Shown here: one piece after another, positions 44,363 through 52,504 of the stretch
How positions within the stretch are numbered: position 1 is the stretch's first letter
Layout: the number at the start of each line of letters is the position of its first letter
Source of the DNA: Streptomyces sp. CC0208
GTDB lineage: Bacteria; Actinomycetota; Actinomycetes; Streptomycetales; Streptomycetaceae
Assembly: GCF_003443735.1 (NCBI RefSeq)
Contig: NZ_CP031969.1
Span: forward strand, 8,990,001-9,054,000
Direction of reading: 5' to 3'
Length of the DNA: 64,000 bases
Notes under the pieces: generated by a model
The model's input: the letters and a program-made list of their open reading frames with translations, nothing else
Database searches by the model: none
What the model was told of the DNA's origin: nothing
Program-made: the position numbers and the translations under genes

Positions 44363-45790
44363 TCAGTTCGTCACACGGAAGGTGGCGTCACTGCGGGCTG
44401 TCGTGGTGGTGACCGGGTCGAGGCGCAACTGGTAGGCGTAGTGGCGGATGTAGCGGTCGGGGAAGTTGTACGACTGGAACGACGACCAGGTGGCGTCGGC
44501 GAGGCCTGCGACCTTGCGGAAGGTGGCGTCCGCGGCGAACTGGCTGCTGCCGTCGTTGAGGACAAGCTGGAAGTCGTAGCCCGCGTGGCGCAGGAAGTAG
44601 CCGGGGTAGTTGACCGACTCGAAGGAGACGGTGCCGGTGCCCGCCAGGCCAGGCCGGAGCCGGAACTGGGAGTCCTCGACGGGGCTGACGTTCGGGTCGA
44701 TGCGCACGTCGAAGTCGATCTGGCGCACGTACCGGTCCTGGAAGTTGTACGACTGGAACCGCTGTGCGGGGGTGTTGGGCCAGCGGGCGAGCACGCGGCT
44801 CTCCTCGGCGGCCGTGAGGGTCATGATCGCGCCGTGGCGCTTGGGGGTGCCGCCCATGTCGTAGCTGGTCGTCGGCTGCAGCCGGTAGGTGCTGACGTCG
44901 AACGGGTTGGTCGTCAGGATCGGCCTGTACTCGCGTACGCCCTGCGGGTTGTTGTAGTCGATGTAGAGAGCCCACTCGTCGCGGTCCTGGAACTTCATCC
45001 AGACGGGGCCTTCGACCACGTTGCCGGTGAGGCCGATGCTGGAGAGGTTGCCGAGGTTGGTCCAGGTCCCCAGGATCGAGTTGCTGCCCTCGACGTTGTT
45101 CTGGCCGTCGCCGGAGACGCGCAGGTAGCGGTAGGGGCCGGTACCTGCGGGCAGCTCGGTCATCTGGGTGTCGACGACCGGGGTGCTGCCGGGCGGGTCG
45201 ATCCAGATCTGCGGGGTCGTGATGGTGCGGAAGTCCTTGGTGCGGGCGGAGTAGATGCGGTACTTGAGGATGCCGTTCACCGTGGCGTTCGTCGCCCAGT
45301 ACAGGACGTAGTCGTTGGTCTCGGGGTTCCAGGTCGCCTCCGGCGCCCACGCGTTCATTCCGCCGGGGATCAGTCCGGCGGCGCCGAGCAGCCACGGTTT
45401 CGACCAGGTCACCAGGTCGGTCGACTCCCACACCACGAAGTTGGGGCTGCCGTTCTGGTAGGTCGAGCCGCAGCGGATGCACAGGTCGGTCACGATGATC
45501 CAGTACTTGCTGCCGTCTGGGGAGCGCACCAGTGCGGGGTCGCGCACTCCCTTCGTGCCGATCTTCGAGTTGAGGACCGGCGCTCCGCCGTTGAGGTCCG
45601 TCCAGTGCAGACCGTCCGTGCTGTGCGCGAGGTACAGCGTCTGACCGGTGGCGGAGTCGCCGGTGAAGTGCACCATCAGGTAGCCGGGTTCGGTGGCGGC
45701 CGCCCGCTGGGGTGTGGTGAGGGCCTGGGCCGTGAAGAGGAGGCAGACGGCGAGCAGCATCACCGTCAGCCGGGCGCGGAGCGCAGACAT
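44363..45790 (-). CDS. Secreted GH43-type glycosidase with CBM42
   Basis: Exported protein of 475 aa from ATG 45790, behind AGGAGA. The signal core is LTVMLLAVCLLFTAQAL. The catalytic propeller (about 33-320) starts with GYLMVHFTGDSATGQTLYLA. It has KGVRDPALVRSPDGSKYWII with the general-base Asp, NAWAPEATWNPETNDYVLYW, and NVVEGPVWMKFQDRDEWALY with the acid Glu. A C-terminal CBM42 (AbfB) trefoil (about 330-475) has RYVRQIDF, YFLRHAGY and RYIRHYAY repeats. Activity is most likely arabinofuranosidase or arabinanase. It heads the minus-strand arabinose cluster. Confidence 0.9.
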   Translation of the reverse strand: MSALRARLTVMLLAVCLLFTAQALTTPQRAAATEPGYLMVHFTGDSATGQTLYLAHSTDGLHWTDLNGGAPVLNSKIGTKGVRDPALVRSPDGSKYWIIVTDLCIRCGSTYQNGSPNFVVWESTDLVTWSKPWLLGAAGLIPGGMNAWAPEATWNPETNDYVLYWATNATVNGILKYRIYSARTKDFRTITTPQIWIDPPGSTPVVDTQMTELPAGTGPYRYLRVSGDGQNNVEGSNSILGTWTNLGNLSSIGLTGNVVEGPVWMKFQDRDEWALYIDYNNPQGVREYRPILTTNPFDVSTYRLQPTTSYDMGGTPKRHGAIMTLTAAEESRVLARWPNTPAQRFQSYNFQDRYVRQIDFDVRIDPNVSPVEDSQFRLRPGLAGTGTVSFESVNYPGYFLRHAGYDFQLVLNDGSSQFAADATFRKVAGLADATWSSFQSYNFPDRYIRHYAYQLRLDPVTTTTARSDATFRVTN

Positions 45791-46213
45791 CGGATCTCCT
45801 GTCGTGTGCGGGTGCCCTCGCCGGGCGACGGGGGAGCGGGGTAGTGGGGGGAAGCTGGTCTCGCCATGGGCGGGGCAGGACCCGGACAACTACGCGGGCC
45901 GGAAGGTCGGATCCGACCGACGGTGTGTCACTGCTTCGCCCAGGGCGCCGTGGTGACGGCGGGTCAGGGTGCGCGAGTACGTGCTTTTGCCCAGGTGGGG
46001 AGGTTGCGGCGCGGGCCGGGTGTATGTGCCGGTCGGTACCCGTGAAGGTGTTTCAGGTGGGTGGCGTTTCGTCCGGAGGGCTTCATGGTCAACTCACTGT
46101 CCGATCAGGCGTGTTGGACGATATATCGAACGCTGTTCGTGAAATCGGGCAGAGGCTAAATCCGAAAAAGAGAGCGCGTCAATACATCCGACACATCCGG
46201 TTAATCGAACGTA
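45791..46213. other. Promoter region of the arabinose cluster
   Basis: No gene. It contains the shared TGTTCGTGA-type element at 46127-46147 and is otherwise unremarkable. Confidence 0.4.
46127..46147. promoter_or_regulatory. Candidate operator, copy 1
   Basis: CGAAC and GTTCG form a small palindrome. The segment TGTTCGTGAAATCG (46134-46147) matches 12 of 14 bases with the minus strand of the palindrome at 47013-47030 before the GH62 gene. It is a possible binding site for a common arabinose-responsive repressor. Confidence 0.4.
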
Positions 46214-46873
46214 CAAATGAGCGACCCGGCACCCGGCCCCCTGGCCCGGCTCGTACGAGATACGCCCCGTCCGCTTCTGGGAGGGTGCCGGGGTCCAACT
46301 CCGCCGACCGGCCATGGCTGGCGGCGCGGAACAAGGCCTCCCTGGTCGACGCCCGGCGCACCTACCGGGAACGCCGGCCGAGGACAGGGCCGGGCAGGCC
46401 GCGGTGGCTCAAGGAGGCCGTGAGCGCCTCGCCCGCCGCGGCGTGAGCAGGCCCGAGGTGATCTCCTGCTGCATCGCCTACTGCCCCGCCGACACGACGC
46501 CGGACGAGCTGATCCGCGTGGCGGGCAGCCGGTGGGCGGTTGAGGAATGCTTCCAGACCGCGAAGCAGGAGTGCGGCCTGGACGACTACCAGGTCCGCCG
46601 CTACCCCGGCCGGCACCGCCACATGACCCTGGCCATGGCCGCCCACGCCTGTCCGACCGTCCTGCGGGCCCGACGGCTGGACACGGACAAGACAGAAACG
46701 GGTCCTCCCGGCTCATCCACCTCAGCCTCGCCGAGATCCGGCGCCTGATCACCCGCCTCGCCGACCGCCGCCCCACCCCGGTCGACCACATCTTGCACTG
46801 GTCCCACTGGCGCCGACGACGCCGGCACCAGGCCCGCATCAGCCACCACAAACGACGCGGACACAGCCCCTGA
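46214..46873 (+). mobile_element. IS701-family transposase, C-terminal remnant
   Basis: From about 46440: RPEVISCCIAYCPADTTPDE, LIRVAGSRWAVEECFQTAKQ and GLDDYQVRRYPGRHRHMTLA, the conserved C-terminal DDE part of IS701 transposases. After a frame change near 46695 it continues LIHLSLAEIRRLITRLADRR and HILHWSHWRRRRRHQARISH to a TGA at 46873. The less certain 46214-46440 part carries weak traces of the preceding region. It belongs to a different subgroup from the IS701 copy at 29.6 kb. It separates the GH43/GH54 genes from the GH62 gene. Confidence 0.85.
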
Positions 46874-46914
46874 AGCCGCCCGGCAATCAGAACAGGCGCC
46901 GTTGCAGTAGGCCT

Positions 46915-46945
46915 TCTTCCGGCTCGTGACTCTTCCGGCTCGTGA
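46915..46945. repeat. 15-bp direct repeat, two copies
   Basis: TCTTCCGGCTCGTGA occurs at 46915-46929 and 46931-46945, separated by one base. It lies in the upstream region of the GH62 gene, just past the IS701 remnant. Confidence 0.85.
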
Positions 46946-47012
46946 ACTCCGTGAGAAGTATTGACGCTGGTGGCCGGATCTTTATTATCCACTTGCTCGA
47001 CACTTCGATCGG

Positions 47013-47030
47013 TGTTCGAAATCACGAACA
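47013..47030. promoter_or_regulatory. Candidate operator, copy 2
   Basis: Palindrome TGTTCG-AAATCA-CGAACA with perfect 6-bp arms, 80 bp before the GH62 start. Related to the element before the GH43-CBM42 gene. Confidence 0.45.
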
Positions 47031-47110
47031 TATGCGAAGTCGTGCCGCACCACCGTTCGCACAGCCTCCGAGGGGCCGGCAGAGCCGCGCACTCAGAAAA
47101 CGAGGTCCCC

Positions 47111-48541
47111 ATGCACAGACTCGGCTTCAGCCGCAGGCGTTCGTCCGCGGTGCTCGCCGCCACGACCGCGACCCTGGTCTCGCTGGCGGCGCTGCTGGTC
47201 GCCAGTCCGACCGCCCAGGCAGCCAGTAGTGGCGCCCTGCGCGGCGTCGGCTCCAACCGGTGTCTCGACGTGCCGGGCGCCAGTCAGACCAATGGCACCA
47301 GCACCCAGATCTGGGACTGCTGGGGCGGGAACAACCAGCAGTGGACGCTGACGGACAGCAACCAGCTGACTGTGTACGGCAACAAGTGTCTGGACGTCCC
47401 TGGCCACGCCACCACGTCCGGAACCCGGCCGGTGATCTGGGACTGCAACGGCGGTACCAACCAGCAGTGGCGGGTGAACGCCGACGGCACGGTCGTCGGC
47501 ACGGAGTCCGGGCTGTGTCTGAGCGTCACGGGTGCCGGTACGGCCAACGGCACGGCGGTGGAGATCGCGACGTGCAACGGCGGCAGCAACCAGAAGTGGT
47601 CCGGCCTGACCCCGTCGGGCACCACATGTGCTCTTCCGTCGACGTACAACTGGACCTCGACCGGACCGCTCGCGCAGCCGGCGAACGGGTGGTACTCCGA
47701 GAAGGACTTCACCACCGTGACGTACCAGGGCAAGCACCTGGTCTACGGGACGTACGCCGACGCCAGCGGCTGGCACTCGATGGGCTTCGGCCCCTTCACG
47801 AACTGGTCGGACATGGCGACGGCCCCCCAGACCGCCATGAGCCAGGGCGCGGTGGCGCCGACGCTGATCTACTTCGCGCCCAAGAACATCTGGGTGATGG
47901 CCTCCCAGTGGGCCGGCGGCTGGAAGTTCAACTACCGCACGTCGACCGACCCCACCAACCCCAACAGCTGGTCCGCGCCGCAGGCGCTGTTCACCGGCGA
48001 GCTCCCCAGCACCGAAAGCAGCGTGGGCGCGCTCGACCAGACCCTGATCGCCGACGACCAGAACATGTACCTGTTCTTCGCCGGTGACAACGGCAAGATC
48101 TACAAGACGAGCATGCCGCTCGCGAACTTCCCGGGCAACTTCGGCTCGTCGTACACGACGGTCATCAGCGACACCGTGGACAAGGTGTTCGAGGCGCCGG
48201 AGGTCTACAAGGTTCAGGGTCAGAACCAGTACCTCATGATCGTCGAGGCGAGGGGCGCGAACGGGCGCTACTTCCGCTCGTACACCGCCTCCAGCCTGAA
48301 CGGTCCGTGGGCCGTGCAGGCCGGCAGCGAGAGCAGCCCCTTCGCGGGCAAGGCCAACAGCGGTGCCACCTGGACCAACGACATCAGCCACGGTGACCTG
48401 GTCCGCAACAACCCCGACCAGACCAAGACCATCGACCCCTGCAACCTGCAGTTCCTCTACCAGGGCAGGGGCGCCACCCCGAGCGGTGCCGACTACCTGA
48501 CGTGGCCGTACCGGCCGGGTGTCCTCACCCTGCAACGCTGA
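47111..48541 (+). CDS. Secreted alpha-L-arabinofuranosidase, CBM13-GH62
   Basis: Arabinoxylan arabinofuranohydrolase of 476 aa. The signal peptide spans about 1-37 (TATLVSLAALLVASPTAQA). A ricin-type CBM13 lectin domain (about 40-165) has three QxW repeats: NNQQWTLT, TNQQWRVN and SNQKWSG. The GH62 catalytic propeller (about 172-476) starts LPSTYNWTSTGPLAQPANGW and contains VYGTYADASGWHSMGFGPFT, LIYFAPKNIWVMASQWAGGW and VFEAPEVYKVQGQNQYLMIV, whose EAPEV block carries the acid Glu. ATG 47111 has only a weak ribosome site. With the minus-strand GH54 and GH43 genes it forms an arabinose-release set. Confidence 0.93.
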   Translation: MHRLGFSRRRSSAVLAATTATLVSLAALLVASPTAQAASSGALRGVGSNRCLDVPGASQTNGTSTQIWDCWGGNNQQWTLTDSNQLTVYGNKCLDVPGHATTSGTRPVIWDCNGGTNQQWRVNADGTVVGTESGLCLSVTGAGTANGTAVEIATCNGGSNQKWSGLTPSGTTCALPSTYNWTSTGPLAQPANGWYSEKDFTTVTYQGKHLVYGTYADASGWHSMGFGPFTNWSDMATAPQTAMSQGAVAPTLIYFAPKNIWVMASQWAGGWKFNYRTSTDPTNPNSWSAPQALFTGELPSTESSVGALDQTLIADDQNMYLFFAGDNGKIYKTSMPLANFPGNFGSSYTTVISDTVDKVFEAPEVYKVQGQNQYLMIVEARGANGRYFRSYTASSLNGPWAVQAGSESSPFAGKANSGATWTNDISHGDLVRNNPDQTKTIDPCNLQFLYQGRGATPSGADYLTWPYRPGVLTLQR

Positions 48542-48564
48542 TCCGCCTGACACGCACCGTCCGA

Positions 48565-48597
48565 AGGAACCCCAGCCGCCCGCCGGCCGGGGTTCCT
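48565..48597. terminator. Terminator after the GH62 gene
   Basis: Arms AGGAACCCCAGCC and GGCCGGGGTTCCT, 13 bp with one G-T pair, and a 7-nt loop, 24 bp past the stop codon. Confidence 0.85.
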
Positions 48598-48639
48598 CCC
48601 CTTTGGCGGGCGGCGGGCCCCGGGGGTCATCCCGCCGTT

Positions 48640-48850
48640 CCGGCGATCTCCGTCGGCCGCGCGGGTTCGGCCCGGTCCGCCGTCGCCGTACCGGGAGCGC
48701 AGCTCAGACAGCACGCCGAACGCCGCCGCCGTCAGCGGCACCGACAGGAGCATGCCGAGGATGCCGGCGATGGAGGCGCCCGCCGTGAGCGCCGGCAGGA
48801 TCGCCGCCGGGCGCATCTGCACGGTCCGGCTGCGGATCACCGGCTGCAGC
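48640..48850 (-). pseudogene. AI-2E-type permease, C-terminal remnant
   Basis: The minus strand encodes VQMRPAAILPALTAGASIAG and ILGMLLSVPLTAAAFGVLSE with LRSRYGDGG. This is the last membrane span and tail of an AI-2E family transporter (VRPALVLLALTAGASLFGIL type). All earlier spans are missing. An intact member of the family is encoded at 56.9 kb. Confidence 0.65.
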
Positions 48851-49215
48851 ACGTTCCACCCTCGAGGGCCGAGAACGTCGCCGCTGCACACCTCGCTTTC
48901 ACCCCCGAAGGGCTGGATCTGATCGGCTCGCTGCTGCCGAATGGCGCGGCCGGGGACCGCTACCCCGCGCCGATGAAGCCCGCCTGGTAATGCGTTGGAA
49001 GAGGAATCCGCTGCGGGCAGGTTTGAGATCCCCCTCCGAGCGGCGCGGTCGCATGTCAGCCCCGTGCCATTTTCGCTGTGCGACGGAGTTGGGGACGCGT
49101 TGGGGACGCAAGGACAGGATCAGACTGACAGAGGCGGGGGAGAGTCGACACAGGTCGTCTCGTCTGACCAGCACAAACGCCAGGATCAGGGTAGGAATAA
49201 GGCCCGCCAAGATCC
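48851..49215. other. Gap without recognised gene, left of the tRNA fragment
   Basis: The minus-strand frame (SPLRILAGLIPTLILAFVLV onward) is open through this stretch but is interpreted as read-through of the tRNA remnant and adjoining non-coding DNA. A GGGGACGC word is repeated at 49092 and 49104. No integrase gene is seen. Confidence 0.4.
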
Positions 49216-49218
49216 TCA

Positions 49219-49267
49219 AAGGACTCATAATCCGTCGGCCGTGGGTTCGAGTCCCACCCGCCCCACC
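49219..49267 (+). tRNA. 3' half of a CAT-anticodon tRNA (probable att site)
   Basis: From 5' to 3': an anticodon arm with loop CTCATAA (anticodon CAT at 49226-49228) and stem AAGGA/TCCGT with one mismatch. A perfect T arm GTGGG-TTCGAGT-CCCAC (49241-49257) follows, then the acceptor strand CCGCCCC, discriminator A and CC. The 5' half is absent: no GGGGCGG partner and no D arm precede it. It is therefore not a functional tRNA. It is the 3'-end identity segment that integrative elements carry as attachment site. Met or Ile2 origin is possible. Confidence 0.75.
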
Positions 49268-49665
49268 TGTGAAACTCCCTGACCTGCAGAAACGTGCATT
49301 CGGGGCTGCCGGAACCCCAACTCGGGCTCGGATTGAATCCGCTGCTCGCAAGTTCGGCGGGAGTCGACGGAGGGCGGTACGCGCTGCGCTGAGCTGCGTG
49401 AATGCTCCGAGAGCGCGGTGCGGTAGATGCCCGACAGGGGCCTGAATGAGGACGGAGGGCGACATCGACGCGCTGGTAGCGTTCAACGCGCAGGACCTCG
49501 ACGTCGCGTTCCGTAATGGACACGACCGATACTGACCATGGCGGGCCGACGGCCGTGCCGTGAACGTGGCGGCCAGGTAGGTCCTGCGGGCAGAAGGGCG
49601 CACGGGACACTGACCGTCGCGTCGGTGAACCGGGAGTGGCGTACCGACGCTTAGGCATGTGTTAG
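49268..49665. other. Gap right of the tRNA fragment
   Basis: No gene supported. The many open frames here have no recognisable family. Confidence 0.4.
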
Positions 49666-52092
49666 TCAATGTCGGCGTGACCGTTGTTCACGCTTCCACT
49701 GCCGCAGCATGCAAGCCATCTGCACGGTCTCGGGGTTGGCGGCCTGCAGCAGTCGTTGGCGGTCGGCGACGACCTGCTCCAGCACGGCCACGGCCTCTGC
49801 TCGGCGGCCCGCTTTCCGGTAGGCGCCGGCGAGATGGGCGCGGGTTTCCAAAGAGGTCGGGTGCTCGGGACCGAGGATACGTACGCAGTCACGTACGTTC
49901 GGCTCCAGGAGGGCGATCGCCTCACGACTGAGGTCACTTCCCACGTAGCAGCTGCCAAGGCTGGTGCGTCCGGCCAGGGTCTCAGGATGGTCGGTGCCGA
50001 GCTGCCGCTCGCGGTCGGCGACGACCTGCTCCATCAGGGGGATCGCCTCGTCGGTGCGCTCGCAGAACAAGTAGGCCTGCGCGAGCATGTACCGCACGGT
50101 GAGAGTGTTCGGATCGTCCGCTCGGCCACGTCGGGCGTTGATGGGCTCCAGCAGGCGGATGGCCTCGTCAGCGCGACCAACCCGCAAGTAACCAGGGGCC
50201 AGGTTCACCAGGGTGTTCTCGAAGTCGCGGTGGCGACTGCCGAGATACCGCCGGCGGTCCGCGGCCACCTGCTCCAGCAAGGCGATGGCCTCACTGATGC
50301 GGCCGGCCTGCAGGTAGGAGTTGCCCAGGTTGGCGCGTGCGATAAAGGTGATGCGGTGCCGAGTGCCAAGCTCCCGCTCACAGTCCGCGACGCCGCGCTT
50401 CTGAAGGGCGATGGCATCCTTGGTGCGGCCGACCTGTGCGTAGGAGGAGGCCAAGTTGGAGCGGGTGAGCAGGGCTTCACGGTGTCCGGGTCCCAGCCGC
50501 CGTTCGGCCTGCTCCACGAGGCCCTCCCAGTAGCTGATCGCTGTGATGTAAGCGCCTGCATCGAGGAGGCTCGTGCCGGCGCGCCACATCAGCAGGCGGG
50601 CCTCCTCCTCGGCCCACACAGTCTCCTCGGCGCACTCCGCCAGTGCGCTGGTATTGGCTCGGAGTACGACAGCGAGGTCCGGGTCGGTCTGGTCCACCTC
50701 GGGCCACAACTCCGCGAGACCCTCCGCAGCGGCCCGCACGATGGCGGACAGATCGCGAGCACGCACCGTCTCGCGGGCCGCGCGGGCGGTCAGGGCATGC
50801 AGCCGGACTACGCGTCGGTTGCCCGTGGAGGGGTTCGATGTGTCTGAGTCGTCGTCAATCAGCCCGTAGAGGTGGAACAGTCGCAGCACGGCGTAGGTCT
50901 GTTCGGGACTTGTCCGGGGCCGCAGCAAGCGTCGGCGCGGTTCGCGTCGGGCGCGCAGGTAACGCAGGACGGCCGCGCTCTGCCAGAGTTCGCCAGGGTG
51001 GCCGGCGGGGTCGAGATGGGCAAGCAGGTGCAGCATCGGCACCGCGAGCCCGCTCGGGTCTGCGGCTCGGACGGCGTCCAGAGACAGCAACAGTGCTGCC
51101 GCCACCTGCCGCCCGTACCCCTCGGAGTCCGCGCTCTGGGGGAGCACGTCGTCCAACAGCAGGCGGCGGTCGGTGAACAGCCGCAGGTACCGTCCGCACG
51201 CCACGTTCTCATTGATCATGTAGGCGGCGGCGTGTGACAGCGCCAGCGGCAGCAGCCCCAGTGCTGCGGTCAGTTCAGTCTCGGATTCGTCTCGCAGGTG
51301 GGCGGCACCCGCACGCTCCAGCCGGCTCTTCAGATAGGCGCCCGCCTCGGCTGGTGTATAGCTGCCGATCTCCACCACCTCGCGACCGCCACCCCTCAGC
51401 ACGTCGTCTCGGCGGCGAGTGGTGGCCAGAACGCGGCCGAGGCCCTTCATCGAAGCCGGTGGCCACCAGGCCGCGAGCATTGCGGGGTCGGTCACGTCAT
51501 CCAGCACGACAAGCCATCGGCACTCGTCACGAACCAGCCAATTCACAAACGCTCGTGCGTCGGCCTCGGCATCTTCCCCGTCGGCACCGTCCGCGCGCAC
51601 GCGTTGGGCAGCCTGTGCGTACTCTGCGACCACCTGACCGGGGTAGGCCGCGTTGACCCAGACCAACAGCTCGGTGCCCTCGGCAAGAGCCTCCCAGAAC
51701 AGCTTGGCGGCGAGCTGGGATTTACCCACCCCGCCACCGCCGCTCAATACCTGGGAGAGGACAACCGTGGCGTGTCGGTCCCGCGCTGTATCGATGTGCT
51801 TTCGTACCTCGGGGCGTTCCTGGAAGGCCGATGCCGTTGTCGGCGGGTTCCCCACCACTTGCGGCCACCGAAGTGGCTCGGGAGGGGGCTGCACCACGGT
51901 AAGGGCGCCGGAGACGGCGATGGAGTTGTCGCCGTTCACGCTGGCATTCCCGGTCCGGTGCACCTGGATGCCTCGGTCGGCCGCCGCACTGGACTGCCCG
52001 TCTGCCGGAACCTCGGGCGCCTTGCTCAACCGTCCACTGCCCGCCGCCTTACGCTCGCGCTTACCTTTACGGCCACCAGTTCGGCGCCCCAT
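49666..52092 (-). CDS. STAND NTPase: NB-ARC plus tetratricopeptide repeats (NLR-like)
   Basis: Protein of 808 aa from ATG 52092 (GAGG 8 nt upstream). The basic N-terminus is followed by the short motif RTGNASVNGDNSIAVSG (residues 46-62). An NB-ARC ATPase follows (about 85-400): P-loop GGGGVGKS (118-125), Walker B LVVLDDV (194-200), VLATTRRRDD sensor arginines and GLLPLALSHAAAYM. A winged-helix-like linker precedes about seven 42-residue TPR units of the kinesin-light-chain type (from about residue 535), each with an LGPEHPET-like turn. This is the layout of NLR-type signalling ATPases: motif, switch, sensor. It is co-directional with, and 31 bp from, a small membrane-protein gene that carries the same motif. 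Confidence 0.88.
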   Translation of the reverse strand: MGRRTGGRKGKRERKAAGSGRLSKAPEVPADGQSSAAADRGIQVHRTGNASVNGDNSIAVSGALTVVQPPPEPLRWPQVVGNPPTTASAFQERPEVRKHIDTARDRHATVVLSQVLSGGGGVGKSQLAAKLFWEALAEGTELLVWVNAAYPGQVVAEYAQAAQRVRADGADGEDAEADARAFVNWLVRDECRWLVVLDDVTDPAMLAAWWPPASMKGLGRVLATTRRRDDVLRGGGREVVEIGSYTPAEAGAYLKSRLERAGAAHLRDESETELTAALGLLPLALSHAAAYMINENVACGRYLRLFTDRRLLLDDVLPQSADSEGYGRQVAAALLLSLDAVRAADPSGLAVPMLHLLAHLDPAGHPGELWQSAAVLRYLRARREPRRRLLRPRTSPEQTYAVLRLFHLYGLIDDDSDTSNPSTGNRRVVRLHALTARAARETVRARDLSAIVRAAAEGLAELWPEVDQTDPDLAVVLRANTSALAECAEETVWAEEEARLLMWRAGTSLLDAGAYITAISYWEGLVEQAERRLGPGHREALLTRSNLASSYAQVGRTKDAIALQKRGVADCERELGTRHRITFIARANLGNSYLQAGRISEAIALLEQVAADRRRYLGSRHRDFENTLVNLAPGYLRVGRADEAIRLLEPINARRGRADDPNTLTVRYMLAQAYLFCERTDEAIPLMEQVVADRERQLGTDHPETLAGRTSLGSCYVGSDLSREAIALLEPNVRDCVRILGPEHPTSLETRAHLAGAYRKAGRRAEAVAVLEQVVADRQRLLQAANPETVQMACMLRQWKREQRSRRH

Positions 52093-52123
52093 GTCTCTGA
52101 CCTCGACCTGTCCGGTGTCCGCC

Positions 52124-52504
52124 TCACTCGCCCAGATCGACGCCGGTGTTGGCACGGCTGCCGGTGCCGCGCGCAACCGCATCCCCGGTCCGCTCGGCCC
52201 GTGCAGATCCGCCCGCCAGGTCGGCCGACCGGCGAACGCCGGTGGATGCGGTGCCTCCGTCCTCCGCCTCTGCCCGACCTGTGGCTACGGCGGCGTTCCG
52301 GGCTCCGGTCCGTGGTGAGTCTCCGGAATCGCCTGACGGCGACCGGAACAGGGCCCACACCAGTGCCGCCACCCCTGTGCCGGCTTGCACGGCCGCGCCG
52401 ACCAACTGACCGACGTCCGCATTGCCCAGTAGCCACACCAGTGGCGTTGAGACGATGACGAGTGCGGCAGCGGTCAGCACCATGGCCTTCGTGTTCCTCG
52501 ACAT
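52124..52504 (-). CDS. Small two-span membrane protein with duplicated signalling-type motif
   Basis: Protein of 126 aa from ATG 52504 with GGAAGGGG 7 nt upstream. Two hydrophobic segments are clear: residues 8-27 (MVLTAAALVIVSTPLVWLLG) and about 35-54 (LVGAAVQAGTGVAALVWALF). The rest is a polar tail with two related motifs, TGRAEAEDGGTASTGV (75-90) and RTGDAVARGTGSRANTGV (105-122). The second aligns without gaps to RTGNASVNGDNSIAVSG in the NLR-like protein encoded 31 bp downstream (Arg, Thr, Gly, Ala, Gly, Ser and Gly shared at matching spacing). The domain family is not recognised. It may be the membrane-acting effector of the pair. Confidence 0.75.
   Translation of the reverse strand: MSRNTKAMVLTAAALVIVSTPLVWLLGNADVGQLVGAAVQAGTGVAALVWALFRSPSGDSGDSPRTGARNAAVATGRAEAEDGGTASTGVRRSADLAGGSARAERTGDAVARGTGSRANTGVDLGE

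Noticed and set aside
42719..45844. Very long plus-strand open frame (over 1000 codons) opposite the GH54 and GH43 genes
   Set aside because: It is the antisense shadow of two intact glycosidases. Its translation is Gly/Val/Arg-rich without domains.
47093..48553. 486-codon minus-strand frame opposite the GH62 gene
   Set aside because: Shadow frame; the plus strand encodes a full CBM13-GH62 protein.
49190..49267. A complete tRNA gene ending at 49267
   Set aside because: The 5' acceptor strand and D arm are missing; only the anticodon and T arms and the 3' acceptor strand are present.
49056..49658. Minus-strand protein containing WGGWDSNPRPTDYES
   Set aside because: That peptide is the usual translation artefact of a tRNA 3' end on the complementary strand.
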